From Aculops lycopersici (Eukaryota; Arthropoda; Arachnida; Trombidiformes; Eriophyidae), in contig WNKI01000004.1 of NCBI GenBank assembly GCA_015350385.1, positions 2,211,205 to 2,253,832 of the forward strand: a stretch of DNA of 42,628 nt. The letters are read 5' to 3'. This document shows positions 10,538-21,000 of the stretch, piece after piece (within the stretch, counting starts at the first letter, position 1; every line of letters begins with the position of its first letter). The notes under the pieces were generated by a model, which was not told the DNA's origin, ran no database searches, and worked only from the letters and a program-made list of their open reading frames with translations. The position numbers were made by a program, and so were the translations under genes.

Positions 10538-12118
10538 CTATTCTAATCTTTGTCTTTTCTTAGTCTTGAGTTGCTCAAAAAACTCGTGAATGTCCTCCTC
10601 TCGAACAATCTTGCCCGAGGTCGCAAATTTTCTCAGATAATCGGAGAGATTCGATCTCAATTCATCATAACCATGTAAGGCCTCGACTACGGCTGCCCTA
10701 TTCATTTGATTCAAAGCGGTCATTCCTCTTTCGAAGGGTGTAGGTGTGTTTTGGGCGGCGGCTTTACCCTGAGCCTCGTAATCCTGCACCGTATCCTGCT
10801 GGTCGAGCAGGAACTCGCACTCTTTAACTTTGTACATATCGATACATTTCTGACAGCGGCACAACTTGGATCGCCATGAAACATCGGCCCAGAATATTGG
10901 ACCCTTTAACTCATCTGGAATCGAATCCTTGTCTTCACAACCGGGGACTGTTTTGGAAATCTCTACTTTGAACTTCTCGAGCAAACAATCGGGCATTTTG
11001 TTCTTGGAAATGGGATCTTTGTTCTCCATTTGGCTATCATTGGTGTCACTCTCGCAAACCGACCTAACTTCCGCCGATTTGTTGGCAACATCACTCTTGT
11101 CTCGCTCTTCAGAATTTGGGATGTTAACGTCAGAAGATGAATGTGAAGACGAGTCTATCTCCTCTCTTTTCACTTGATTAGATGTTGAATCAACTTCATC
11201 ATGGTTAGACTCATGTGCCTTCTTCTCTTCCGATTTAACAACGTTTGTCTTGACAGGTACACTTGTAACGCTAGGAGTCTCCTCGCATCCAGATGTGGTT
11301 GATGCCAAATCTTGTTCGAGTCGTCTGTAATAACGTATAAAGTCGAGATTATCGACACATCCTCCGCAGATCATTTCGTCGAACTTAGTTGGAAGCTTTT
11401 TGGCACCCAAGTGGATCGAATGGTACCAATCTTCGCAAACAATGCACTGCCACATCTCGCTCTGTAGTTCTGGTCCGCTGTAGCTCTCATCTGGCGGATA
11501 CTTCTTGTCGCAAATGCAATATTTTCCCTTAAAATTGTGATTATATTTGTTTAAATCATTCGAGGGCAACTTTTTAGTCTGCTTATCCATAAGTTTACAC
11601 TCGAAGCCGGATTTGAAGTTGCTATTTCCGCAATCGCAACGATAATTTCGCTTTGTGTAGAGTTCATAGAGATCATGATTGTCGTGGCATTCCAAGCTGC
11701 AAGCTAGACAAATAGCCGAAACCTTACCGGTTTCCTCGAAGCAAGTAGCACAAGAGTAGAGAGCTTGTCTAGGTACATAACCCTGGTGAGATAACAATGT
11801 ATAAGGATGCGTGGTAACAAGTGGTTGGTTAGATTTTTGTTGTTGCTGCAAGTCACGTAAATACTTGCTAATTGATCATGAAACAAAACTTACCTTAGGG
11901 TATGTACAATTTTTCACATCGCTGTTACCGAGAACAGCAGACACCTCCTCCTCGAGCTTTTCCTCTCTATCAATTATATCTTGCATGGTGATAGTGTCTT
12001 CGTCCTCGTCTGGAAATGCCGACTCGGTTGGTTGAGAGGAGTCACCGTCATTGTTGGACGAGGATTGGGACCCAGAGAAGCCACCCTGGGCATCTTCGCT
12101 AATATTAAACTCTGACAT
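10538..12118 (-). CDS. UBR7: UBR7-type E3 ubiquitin ligase (UBR box plus PHD finger)
   Basis: Putative N-recognin-type E3; human UBR7 is reported to monoubiquitinate histone H2B. Exon 1 is 12118-11894 (75 codons, ends YPK, donor GTAAGTTT) and exon 2 is 11845-10538 after a TTGCAG acceptor, phase 0, so the intron is only 48 nt. The product is about 510 residues against 425 in human. The acidic N-terminus ends in SAVLGNSDVKNCTYPK, matching the family. The UBR box spans about residues 101-170: RQALYSCATC, ICLACSLECHDNHDLYELY, then RNYRCDCGNS. The PHD-like finger, about 188-245, includes YCICDKKY, WQCIVCEDWYH and MICGGC. A long Ser/Asp/Glu-rich linker follows, then the conserved C-terminal block WRSKLCRCQKC and a tail ending KKRQRLE, like the human KKRRRV tail. 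Tail-to-tail with Lon, head-to-head with the E2 gene. Confidence 0.95.
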
Positions 12119-13088
12119 TGTTTTTGCTTACTATTTTCTTTTATAATGAATGAGATAATTCTGAAATGGTATCGAGATAATTCTCGGCTAGGAAAGTGAA
12201 TCGGCAGCTACCCGAAGCAAATGAATCATCAGGCACCAACTGGTCGTTTGTTTACTAAATTTTGGCGCCACTCTTTCGCGTGTCGGTGCTTTATAATCGT
12301 GGGTTTGTTCGTCAATGCAAGCTAGCAGTGGCTATTGGGAATGCTATTAAATTTATTTGAATATATATTTAGATTATGGATAGATTCAGGAAATTTTCTG
12401 TCAGCTTGTCTCTTCTCGGTAAAATAACGATTGCGTCGACTATGTGAGGATGATGAGGATGATGAAACGCTGAGATCAAATGGGCCAAATCTCTCGCATT
12501 GGCTTTGAGACAGAGCTAGATAATGTTATCATTGTGTTGCATTTTGTGCGGCGGGTTTCGGGAAAAACTGTGCCCGCGCCGAAGCTCAGCATTGCCGCAC
12601 ACAAATCCGAGGATGTCGGCGAATTCACCTATGGCAAAAGACTCACACAAATCTCCATAGCTTTTGGCATTTTACCCCAGCCGTCGACGACGTCGTTCTC
12701 CGTGTGTTGTTGTCGTCGGGTGGCCAAGTAAAACAGAATGTGTATGCATTTTCCCATTGGATTCGGGGAGCCTAGCAGCGCTAACTTCAAAACACTCTGC
12801 ACAAGACAAGAGGGGATCTTGGCGTGCGAACAAGAACGAAGTGAGAGAAAGAGAGAGAGAGAGAGAGGGAGAGAGAAAATCCGGAGTTCGCCAAATAAAC
12901 CATCTAGTTACATATTATTATTATTATCATACATAAACAAAACAAACACTAGGGGCATTGCTATTATCAATTATTATTATTATTATTGGTATCATCAATA
13001 TTATCATATATTCTTAGATCTATCAACCATTTCCCATTACCTAACTATCACATCATCGAAATTTAATTTCATCCATTCATTTATCATA
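12119..13088. promoter_or_regulatory. Head-to-head promoter region between UBR7 and UBE2A/B
   Basis: This 970-bp stretch separates the two start codons. It contains a direct repeat of GAGATAATTCT (about 12152 and 12173), an AG tract (12850-12876) and two TTA/ATT tracts (about 12912-12929 and 12971-12999). I see no TATA box for either gene. The AG and ATT tracts lie in the probable E2 5' UTR. A plus-strand frame is open from about 12738 into the E2 gene, but its content is repeat-derived. Confidence 0.6.
12850..12876. repeat. (AG)n microsatellite upstream of UBE2A/B
   Basis: A purine-only AG tract with one GG interruption, about 215 nt upstream of the E2 start codon. GA tracts in arthropod promoters can bind GAGA factor; that function is inference. 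Confidence 0.85.
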
Positions 13089-13565
13089 ATGTCGACTCCA
13101 GCTAGAAGGCGTCTAATGCGCGATTTCAAGAGATTACAAGAGGACCCTCCAGCCGGTGTCTCTGGAGCCCCCACTGACAATAATATCATGATTTGGAATG
13201 CAGTTATCTTTGGACCACATGATACCCCCTTTGAAGATGGAACCTTCAAATTAACTCTCGAATTTTCTGAAGAATACCCAAATAAGCCACCAACAGTGAG
13301 GTTTGTATCCAAAATGTTTCACCCAAATGTTTACGCAGATGGTTCTATTTGCTTGGATATATTACAAAATCGCTGGTCGCCAACATATGACGTCTCGGCC
13401 ATATTAACATCGATTCAATCATTATTGGATGAACCAAATCCGAACAGCCCCGCAAATAGTCTTGCTGCCCAACTGTATCAGGAGAATAGAAGAGAATATG
13501 AGAAGCGAGTATCTGCAATTGTTGAAGCTAGTTGGTTAAATTTCGAAGAAGGAACAGATAGTTGA
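13089..13565 (+). CDS. UBE2A: RAD6-type ubiquitin-conjugating enzyme E2 (UBE2A/UBE2B)
   Basis: E2 enzyme of the RAD6 family (Ubc6/UbcD6 in Drosophila). It works with RAD18 on PCNA and with Bre1/RNF20 on histone H2B. A single exon gives 158 residues (human 152). I chose the ATG at 13089 because MSTPARRRLMRDFKRLQED is the near-invariant family start. The catalytic Cys is at residue 88 within DGSICLDIL. The HPN tripeptide at 78-80 and the WSPTYD segment are present. The C-terminal tail (NFEEGTDS) is slightly longer than in mammals. The frame is open for a further 117 codons upstream, but that stretch is tyrosine runs and Arg/Glu repeats from microsatellites, so I treat it as 5' UTR. An ATTAAA signal lies 96 nt past the stop. 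Whether it is the only RAD6 gene cannot be told from here. Confidence 0.96.
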   Translation: MSTPARRRLMRDFKRLQEDPPAGVSGAPTDNNIMIWNAVIFGPHDTPFEDGTFKLTLEFSEEYPNKPPTVRFVSKMFHPNVYADGSICLDILQNRWSPTYDVSAILTSIQSLLDEPNPNSPANSLAAQLYQENRREYEKRVSAIVEASWLNFEEGTDS

Positions 13566-13660
13566 TCTATGCTACTTTCTATTACGACGAAAAGAAAATC
13601 ACAAACAAACAAACAAACATAACCTTTTTGTGCAGGCCTAAGGCTTGGATGTAAAATATT

Positions 13661-13666
13661 ATTAAA
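13661..13666 (+). terminator. Polyadenylation signal for UBE2A/B
   Basis: ATTAAA, the commonest variant signal, lies 96 nt after the E2 stop codon in an AT-rich stretch. Confidence 0.5.
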
Positions 13667-13750
13667 ATATATTAGAGCGTTTCTATCCTCACCTTAGTCA
13701 TAAACAAAGTTATACTATCACTAGTATCCATGTGTATTGTTTGTATTAGT

Positions 13751-13756
13751 TTATTG
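13751..13756 (-). terminator. Polyadenylation signal for BRF1
   Basis: AATAAA on the minus strand begins 8 nt past the BRF1 stop codon, implying a very short 3' UTR. The E2 and BRF1 transcripts would then end within about 100 nt of each other. Confidence 0.45.
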
Positions 13757-13763
13757 AACTGGA

Positions 13764-15395
13764 TTAATCTATGTCGATGTCTCGCATAACCGATTCCTGG
13801 ATGTCTGAAGCCATGATGGCGGACAATACACTGTAGTTGATCTTAGTCGAAATTCGCTTCTCGTGCAACATGGTCTCCACGGCCTCCTTGGTGCTGGTTG
13901 CAACGCAAGGTGCTCTTTTCCTCTTCTGGGCCTTCTTTTTGGCCACCTTGGGCGCCTCCTCCTCGGCTACCTTTTCTTTCTCCTTCTCTTTGAGATACTC
14001 ATCGTTAACCTTGGTCCAGAGGTCCTCTCTTGATTGCTGCTCGGATCCGCTTAGGATATATGAGTCGATTTCCTCGTCGTCGATTCCGGTGAGATCTAGT
14101 TCACCATCCTCATCCTCCTCGGGAATGGGGTCTGGTCGGGTTACGAGCTCCATCCCGGGAGCTCGGGTTAGGCCGAGACTCTTGGCCGTTGGTCTAAATT
14201 CAGCCAATTTCTCGAGCACAGTTTCACTATCGTCTTCATCGTTGAGAACTCGAGTCAACACATCGACGGTCTCTTTCTCTACAATCTTCTCGATTGCATT
14301 CTCTTCGGTGACTACTTCATTCTCGTCGGTGGACATTAAAGCTTTATAGCGCTTCTGCTTTTGTGACCTGGACTCGTCGAGCTTTTCTTCGATGAGTTTT
14401 TGGAATTTGGAAATCTCCTCCTCGAAATCGTCCGATTTCTCTCCTGAGGTTATTTGCTGGATCATCAACTTCTGGCGTTTTCGTGCCTCCTTGAAGCATG
14501 GTGGATCATCCTCGTTCTCGAGGTCAACTGTCATGAACTCGTCCAAAGTCAGACGACCTGTTTGAGTGTCTCCAAACTCGGCAAGTCTCTTTCTAATTGT
14601 AGTCTCGCAAACTTGAACAATTTTGATAATATCTCTTATATTGCAATGTATTCCATTTAGACGACAGGCCACTAACAATGCAGCACCACACAATCCCGAT
14701 GGTCGACGGCCGGTATGTATCCAGTCGCGTTTCATACGTTGGACTAAACGTAAAGCTGTGAGCTCGATGTCTCTGAACTTGCTTGCATCGGTTCCTATTA
14801 ATTTGTGAAGTCTATTGGAGAATCTAACGATGTAGATGCAGGGATCAATGGGTGGAATGTTGATACATAATGCATGGGATAATTTAAGATATGTTTTGCC
14901 TAGTTCAAATATATTGACTTGCGTAACATCGCTAAAGTCTAGAAGCATATGCGAGGTTCCCTCAATACGACAGGTCATGTATAGGCAGGCTGCGTAGACA
15001 TTGTTTTGACGTCTACCATAAGTGAGACGTCGAGATAGTGCCATTTTGTAGAAATTTGATGCCATTGTAACGCAATGATTGTTTAACTTGAGCTGCTGGC
15101 CAATTGTTTTGATCTTTCGCTTTGCATTCTCCAGTGTAATCTCTCTGGACTCACGACTGCTAACGGCGAGATTGTTTCCCAATATTCCTGCAGCCAAACT
15201 TTTGTAGTTGGCGTCACTACTGACCATACGACCAATAAGATTTGCAGCTCCATGACTACCCTCCTCAAATTGTAGTTCGCTTACAATGAGGTTTTCTTCG
15301 ATAACTGCACCGCACTTGGTACAGAAGGTATCTCCTCGAGTTGGATCTGACTCCAGATCGGTGGATCCGCACTGATTGCAGGTGGCACCGTGCAT
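13764..15395 (-). CDS. BRF1: BRF1, TFIIIB 90-kDa subunit (RNA polymerase III initiation factor)
   Basis: Nuclear TFIIB-related factor. With TBP and BDP1 it forms TFIIIB and recruits RNA polymerase III to tRNA and 5S genes. A single uninterrupted frame of 543 residues (human 677, yeast 596). The N-terminal zinc ribbon uses C6, C9, C25 and C28. Two cyclin repeats follow at about 85-165 and 180-275, with family signatures YAACLYMTCR, HMLLDFSD, ALRLVQRMKRDWIHTGRR and SGLCGAALLVACR. The block LTLDEFMTVDLE follows the second repeat. The C-terminal half is acidic and lysine-rich, and near the end RISTKINYSVL (about 513-523) matches the BRF homology block that contacts TBP. The zinc-ribbon start plus all cyclin motifs make the assignment firm. 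Tail-to-tail with the E2 gene; its upstream side opens onto the 27-kb gene-free region. Confidence 0.96.
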   Translation of the reverse strand: MHGATCNQCGSTDLESDPTRGDTFCTKCGAVIEENLIVSELQFEEGSHGAANLIGRMVSSDANYKSLAAGILGNNLAVSSRESREITLENAKRKIKTIGQQLKLNNHCVTMASNFYKMALSRRLTYGRRQNNVYAACLYMTCRIEGTSHMLLDFSDVTQVNIFELGKTYLKLSHALCINIPPIDPCIYIVRFSNRLHKLIGTDASKFRDIELTALRLVQRMKRDWIHTGRRPSGLCGAALLVACRLNGIHCNIRDIIKIVQVCETTIRKRLAEFGDTQTGRLTLDEFMTVDLENEDDPPCFKEARKRQKLMIQQITSGEKSDDFEEEISKFQKLIEEKLDESRSQKQKRYKALMSTDENEVVTEENAIEKIVEKETVDVLTRVLNDEDDSETVLEKLAEFRPTAKSLGLTRAPGMELVTRPDPIPEEDEDGELDLTGIDDEEIDSYILSGSEQQSREDLWTKVNDEYLKEKEKEKVAEEEAPKVAKKKAQKRKRAPCVATSTKEAVETMLHEKRISTKINYSVLSAIMASDIQESVMRDIDID

Positions 15396-16915
15396 CGTAC
15401 TCGGTTGCTTGAATTGTTTTGGTTTCTTATTAGCTAATACTGGATGATTTATTTATTTATTAAATCTAATTTCGATTAAAAGTCCAAACCAAGAATACAA
15501 TATGATGAAAGTTTGGCCCCTGCGAGTGATGTGCAGAGGAGAATGGCGTGGCAATATTTTGAAAGTACAATGCAAAGTTATTTAAGGCGACTGTGACGTG
15601 GTGTATTTTTCCCCATTTGCCCGCAGAACAGTAGGCTTGCTCCGGCCTGAGTAAGGGTGCAGCGCACACGCTTTTTCCCCGTTTGCACCGAGTTTGCCCG
15701 CTCGCATGGCCCATGCTTTACAGGGATAAAACTTTCTCGCTCGAGCGATTGGGCTTCGTTGAGATTCATTTCTACTGAGCTAGCAGCTCGATGGTAAGTC
15801 TAACAGGTGTATGCTCATCTAACGCTCTTGACTGAACATAAATGTTGGTCAAGTTAACTGCCGATGGAGATTGATAAGTCTTTGCTATCACACGAGTACT
15901 AGTGTGACACAAAAAAGTGAGGCCTGGCGAGCGTGAGTCGCCAGGTGTCGCCAAAAGTGCCGTTTTGAGTTGAGAGTACCCGTAAAGTTAGTCACAATTG
16001 AGTTCCCGGAAGGTGGCGCGCTGCTTCCAGCCAAAGCCAACGCGCGACCGAATGGCAATATTCAAGCAACCAGACCAACGTCGCTATGTGCACCAGCGAC
16101 CAACGGGCAAACTGGTGAGTCAATTGGATGTAACTCAACCTGACGCGTTCCCACGCTTTTGGGTTCCATTTCGCAACGGTGACCTAGAGGCTGAGTTGGT
16201 GGCGCGTGCCGCTTTCGCGGCTCCCGCGGTGCTAGCCTAAGTCGGTGAAATTACACTTGCCTCTGTGCACTTGATTCGGCTGCTCAAAAATCGGACTGCT
16301 GGTTTAAGTTATCGTCGGCCGTGGCGCCGGTCGTTAGGTCGGTTGGTTCGCACGCTTCATACGAGACAGAGAGCCCCGAGTGGATGACGAGTGTGACGGG
16401 AATCATTACGAGCCGGTGGTTGTGGCCGAGCTGGGAGCCGGTTATGTTCGTTGGGAGAAGCAGGAAACCGGCGTGATGGTTGTCCGCTGAGTATACATTG
16501 GCAAAGGAAGAGTGGGCCGTTGGATTTGCTCGCGTGCGCATAGCGCCGAGCGGCACTATGTGCAGGCTGGTGGCGGTGCACTAGCTCCTTTGCCATAATA
16601 AAACCGACCGTTGGAAACTTTCTCACGAAACGCGTGCAATTGCGCGCGAACTTACACATAGCGAGCCCTTCACTCGAATAGAGTGACGGGCACCGGCAGA
16701 GTAAATCACACTACCTCCTAACGTAACGATCGACTCGACTGGGCCAACCGGAACTGGTGCACCAGTCGCACTGGCGCACTTTTGGTACTATTGTAATGGT
16801 GAGTCTGTTGACACGTAGTGGCTTTAGCAACTGCTCTCCAATTGTTGATCGTGCCCGCGAGCTAGCATTGAGTTGGCAGCAAATGGGAGCAGTGCAGCTG
16901 CACCAGCAGTGGCCA

Positions 16916-16938
16916 GCTGGTGTACCCGGTGCACCAGC
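16916..16938. repeat. Imperfect 23-nt palindrome in GC-rich segment
   Basis: GCTGGTG at 16916-16922 pairs with CACCAGC at 16932-16938, with inner ACC/GGT also complementary and one T-G wobble. A perfect 12-bp palindrome, GTGCAGCTGCAC, lies just upstream near 16892. Confidence 0.75.
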
Positions 16939-17177
16939 CGCCTGCTGGCCCGCGGTTCGGGGAGTGTGGTGGCGGTGGCACTGCCTTTTGGTCGAGTGGC
17001 GCGCGCCCGACCCAAATCAATGGCCGCGTCGTGGTTGTTTCTCTTCTAGAGACTTTTAGCGAGCAAACGAGAGCAGCTGCATACACTTTTTTGTGCTCGC
17101 CTGTCGTCCATTCATTCGGTGGTGCCCTTGTGTTATACTAACTTTAGTGGATGGCCCGCTGACTGGTGTGTCGCCCG

Positions 17178-17207
17178 CCGGTGCAGTCTGCTCGTGAACT
17201 GCACCGG
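17178..17207. repeat. 10-bp inverted repeat with 10-nt loop
   Basis: CCGGTGCAGT at 17178-17187 has its exact reverse complement at 17198-17207. The stem is too short for a typical microRNA precursor. Confidence 0.85.
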
Positions 17208-17594
17208 TGGCACATGTTGCTGGCCGCCGGCGCCAAATCCATCCAACACCACTTTAGTTAGCGTAGTGCCAACTGCTAATGCCAGTTGGGGGCGGCTAAT
17301 AATGTGCACTGCTCACGTTTCACGAGCTGGCGCGCGCCACTCGCGCGCCACAAGTTGCTCACTTGGCTTGATTGCGCGCGAGCAAATGTAACAGGCTGCT
17401 CGATTATTCGACGACCATCAGCATGTAATGGACTAGCCAGACCCACCGACGGCCGCCCGAGAGACAGACGGACAGAAGGCGGCAGATGATTTTCAGGCTC
17501 GGAAAAGTTGGGAGGTTAGCCAAGTGGTCAGCTGGTTGCTCGGCAAAGTTTTTGTTGTGGGCGAGCTTTTAGAACTTTCGCTCGCTCGCTCTTC

Positions 17595-17610
17595 CTCTCT
17601 CTCTCTCTCT
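17595..17610. repeat. (CT)n microsatellite
   Basis: CT repeat followed by a CGCGCG run. Confidence 0.8.
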
Positions 17611-18427
17611 ATCGCGCGCGCGACTTTTGGAGGCGCAAGGGAGCACTAGATTGGGAGGACAAGGTACAAATAGCAACAGGCTGTTGTGGCTGCTCCTGCT
17701 GCTGCAGCACGTAGTCTTGCTTGTCTTTTTTGCTACAACTCGTCGACATCATGACCGATGGTTGCTCGTCGATGACAATGACGATGACGACGCCGATGCC
17801 GATGCGACAGATGCCAGGTTATTTGTAATGTTTGTTACTATTTGCATTAAATCGACAAGGTAAGGGGTCAGCGACTTTAATCTTGTTAGAGGGAAGTGTG
17901 TCGGTGTTAGTGTCACACTCTCTGTAATTTGAAGGTGAGCTATAGATTTTTCGCCCATTTCTTTTGACGAAGCTGAACAACTAAACACTGAAGTGATCTA
18001 CTTTGCGAGAGATCCCAATTGATGGCCGAGCAGCATTGTGTTTCGCAAATTATGGTCAAGATGTTTCCCTGGCAGCGAGCGCATGTTTCTATCTCTTACC
18101 TAAAAGAGACAAACACCTTCAAGTCACTCGAACACACATCCAAGTGACCGGCACGCTTTTCCTAAACTTACCCAATCAATCTGTTGCGTCTGCAGAACCA
18201 AAAGCAGCAGCCTGTTGATTCAATGGAAAACACTAAAACTGGACACGAGATACGTGTGTCCACTATGGCCACGCGTTAGCGCAACCAGCGGGATACTTGA
18301 GCCGCAGGAACTTGGGGAGGAGCATTGCAAATTGGGATGCCTTTTGATTGGTCAATTGGCGTGCAAGTTTCATTCACTCCTACTACTATTAGACCATTGT
18401 TATTTCCTCAACTGAGTATATTATAAT

Positions 18428-18445
18428 ACTAACTAACTAACTAAC
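18428..18445. repeat. (ACTA)n tetranucleotide repeat
   Basis: Four tandem ACTA units. Confidence 0.8.
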
Positions 18446-18566
18446 CAACTCAATGAGTAATAAATTTTGAGGAAGAAACTGTGGATCTTTGTGTTGGTTT
18501 TGGTTTGCAAATTTCGCAAAACTTTTGAATGGAACTCGAATTCATTCATTCGATCGATCGGCCGGT

Positions 18567-18584
18567 CAATCAATCAATCAATCA
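18567..18584. repeat. (TCAA)n tetranucleotide repeat
   Basis: Four to five TCAA units, flanked by GATC and GACC duplications. Confidence 0.8.
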
Positions 18585-19090
18585 GCCGACCGACCAGCAA
18601 GCTAGTGGAAAATGGTCAAAGAATCTAGTTGAATTAGTGCACCCGATTCTCGTGGCTTCCACTCTCATCAATGCTTCATTCAGATCAACTTCCTCTTCCC
18701 TCAATGAATCCACTTCACTTTTCCTCTACTACCGCCCACTTGTGTACTAGATTCCCTATTTGGTCCTCAATCTCGAACTTCCTCCTTTGAGGTGACGTTT
18801 ATTTTTGTACATCTCGTAATAAATGTCACTTGAATCGACAACTACAGCAACATCAACGACGAAAACCTTGTTTCCAGTTTTCCATTGGAACATCAGCAAA
18901 CTCAAACGACTTTTCTTTACCTGTATCATCATCAGCCTCCAAATTTAACACAAGATTCAGAGTAAGAATATGCGAGACGACAGGAAGTAAAAGTGGATCA
19001 AGCACTTGCAAATCTTCCATTGTTCTTCTGCTTATTTTCCCTCCTCTCAACTTCCTCCCAAACTCGACTTGAGTTTTCCTGTTTTGTTTG

Positions 19091-19188
19091 CTCTTCTCTT
19101 CTCTTCTCCTCTTCTCCTCTTCTCCTCTTCTCCTCTTCTCCTCTTCTCCTCTTCTCCTCTTCTCTCCTCTCCTCTCCTTTCCTCCTCT
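19091..19188. repeat. 98-nt polypyrimidine minisatellite (unit CTTCTCCT)
   Basis: Every base is C or T. The middle is about seven tandem copies of an 8-nt unit, with degenerating CTCTC and CCT copies at the ends. The Ser/Leu-rich open frames across it are repeat artefacts. Mirror-symmetric polypyrimidine tracts can form triplex (H-) DNA. Confidence 0.95.
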
Positions 19189-20960
19189 AAACTCTAGCCT
19201 CGATGTTTGCAGATGCCTCGAGTTTGAGGAGGATTTGCGGTGATATATAGAATGGAAAGTTTGATAAAAGCACAGGTAAGTGGAAGCATGTGAAACGTTT
19301 TAGTGTTTGAAAAAACCAACCCAAATAAAATGAAATGATCAACCAGCGAGTCCAATAAATGATCTGTGTCCGTGGTGCTAACAACCGAAACCTGACTAAC
19401 GAGACGGCGAGCAAATTGCTCGCCTTCTCGCGCATCTAGCCGATGGATTGATCGTCAGGCTCGAGGTTAAGGCTAATAAATCAACGATCGTTGTTTTGTA
19501 GTACGGTTTGTGTACGGGGGAAAAGTTTGATGCAAACACGCGATTGATTTTTTGAACATTACCAAGGAGAAGAAGCGACTAGAATCTTTGGTCTCAGGTG
19601 AAAATTTGATCAAAGTCAAGAAAGTTTAACGCGTCGGCTGATTTATTAGCCGCTTATTTCCGCGAGTTGAGTTTCTTTTTTCACCCCAAAGAATAGAGTG
19701 AGAAACTTGTTGCTTCCACCTTCAAGATTCCAGCTTCCAACCGCAAGTTTAGCATCAGACTCTTCGAAGCGCAGAGTCGAATGGGAGTTAGAATAGTTGT
19801 GTAACCAGAGTAATGATGACGCAAAGATGCGGTAAAAACTTGCAAATTTGTCGTTTTTTATAAAAATTTTGAGCACACAAGCGGAATTCCTGCGCTCGAT
19901 TTGTATGTTTCAGATCATTTCATCATCATTTTACCTACCCTCCCTCCTTGCGGTGATGTTGTTGTTGGTCGGGCAGCATAACCATGCAGCAGCGGCGCTG
20001 GCGACGCGCTGCCAGGTAATTTGTTGCGCGTGCAAAGTCGACGCCAGGTAAGGGCCATAATTAATTGCCTTTTTATGGCTCATTTTGTGAACCAGTTCAG
20101 TTTCCGGTTTGTCGCGAAGATAAAACTCTCGTGGTGGTTCACAGGTAACCGCCAAGTCTGACCTAGAAAAAGCGGGAATTTGAGAGTCTAGAATGGAGAT
20201 TTGGTCTTAAAAGTAAATTTGCACCAACGTAATTGAGCAAGAGACGAGTTGACACGCAACGCGTTCAGCCCTCCGATTTTCTTCCTCTATTTCAAAAGGA
20301 AGAAAGAAGACGACAAATCCTCTCTAGTTACGCAGTGGCATCTAGTTAGAGTTGTTTGGTTGGAAGCGCGATCAAAAGGCCATTAAAACTTGTTGAATAT
20401 TCTGCCGCCTCCCCCTAGTTGCATTTAGGATTCAAGGCAAGAGTTTAAACTAGTCCGCCAATGAAACATTGTAATCGTTTGGGATGTACATAAATGTATA
20501 TATATATCCAACAATATAATCGCATCGGAACTTTACTTTTATTGCGGCCTTCGTCTCTCTCTCTTTTGGTTACGGCGAAACCATTCTATCTAAAGGTAAA
20601 CTACCTCTAGATTTCCTCAAAAAACTCTGGAGGTTAGAGCAGAAGACTCTCTTCGGTTTGGAGGTCCATTGGGTCCAATAGGTAGGCCAGTGCTTTTGGG
20701 ACTCGAACAAGCAGAAAATCCGCAGCGTCTCTTGTAAATCCAGTGACGCAAATGGATTCAAGTTGCTCCAAGTTCTTAGTTTGGTTTAGTTTTGGTTTAG
20801 TGTGTTAGTGTTGGTTGTAGTGGCAGCAAACTTTTGTGGTGCTCCAGTTTCTTCAGGAGGAGAAGATTTTCCTCCCAATAAGTTGACAGAATTTCTTCTC
20901 CATCTTCGTAGCATGAACGAGAGGAGGAAGGTAGTAACAACTTGAAGGTAAAAAATTTGC

Positions 20961-20963
<3 letters not shown>

Positions 20964-20998
<35 letters not shown>
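20964..20998. repeat. (GA)n microsatellite
   Basis: Thirty-five bases of perfect GA repeat. Confidence 0.95.

Positions 20999-21000
<2 letters not shown>

Noticed and set aside
12738..13088. In-frame 117-codon N-terminal extension of the E2
   Set aside because: Tyrosine runs and Arg/Glu repeats come from TTA and AG microsatellites. The RAD6 family starts at the internal Met of MSTPARRR.
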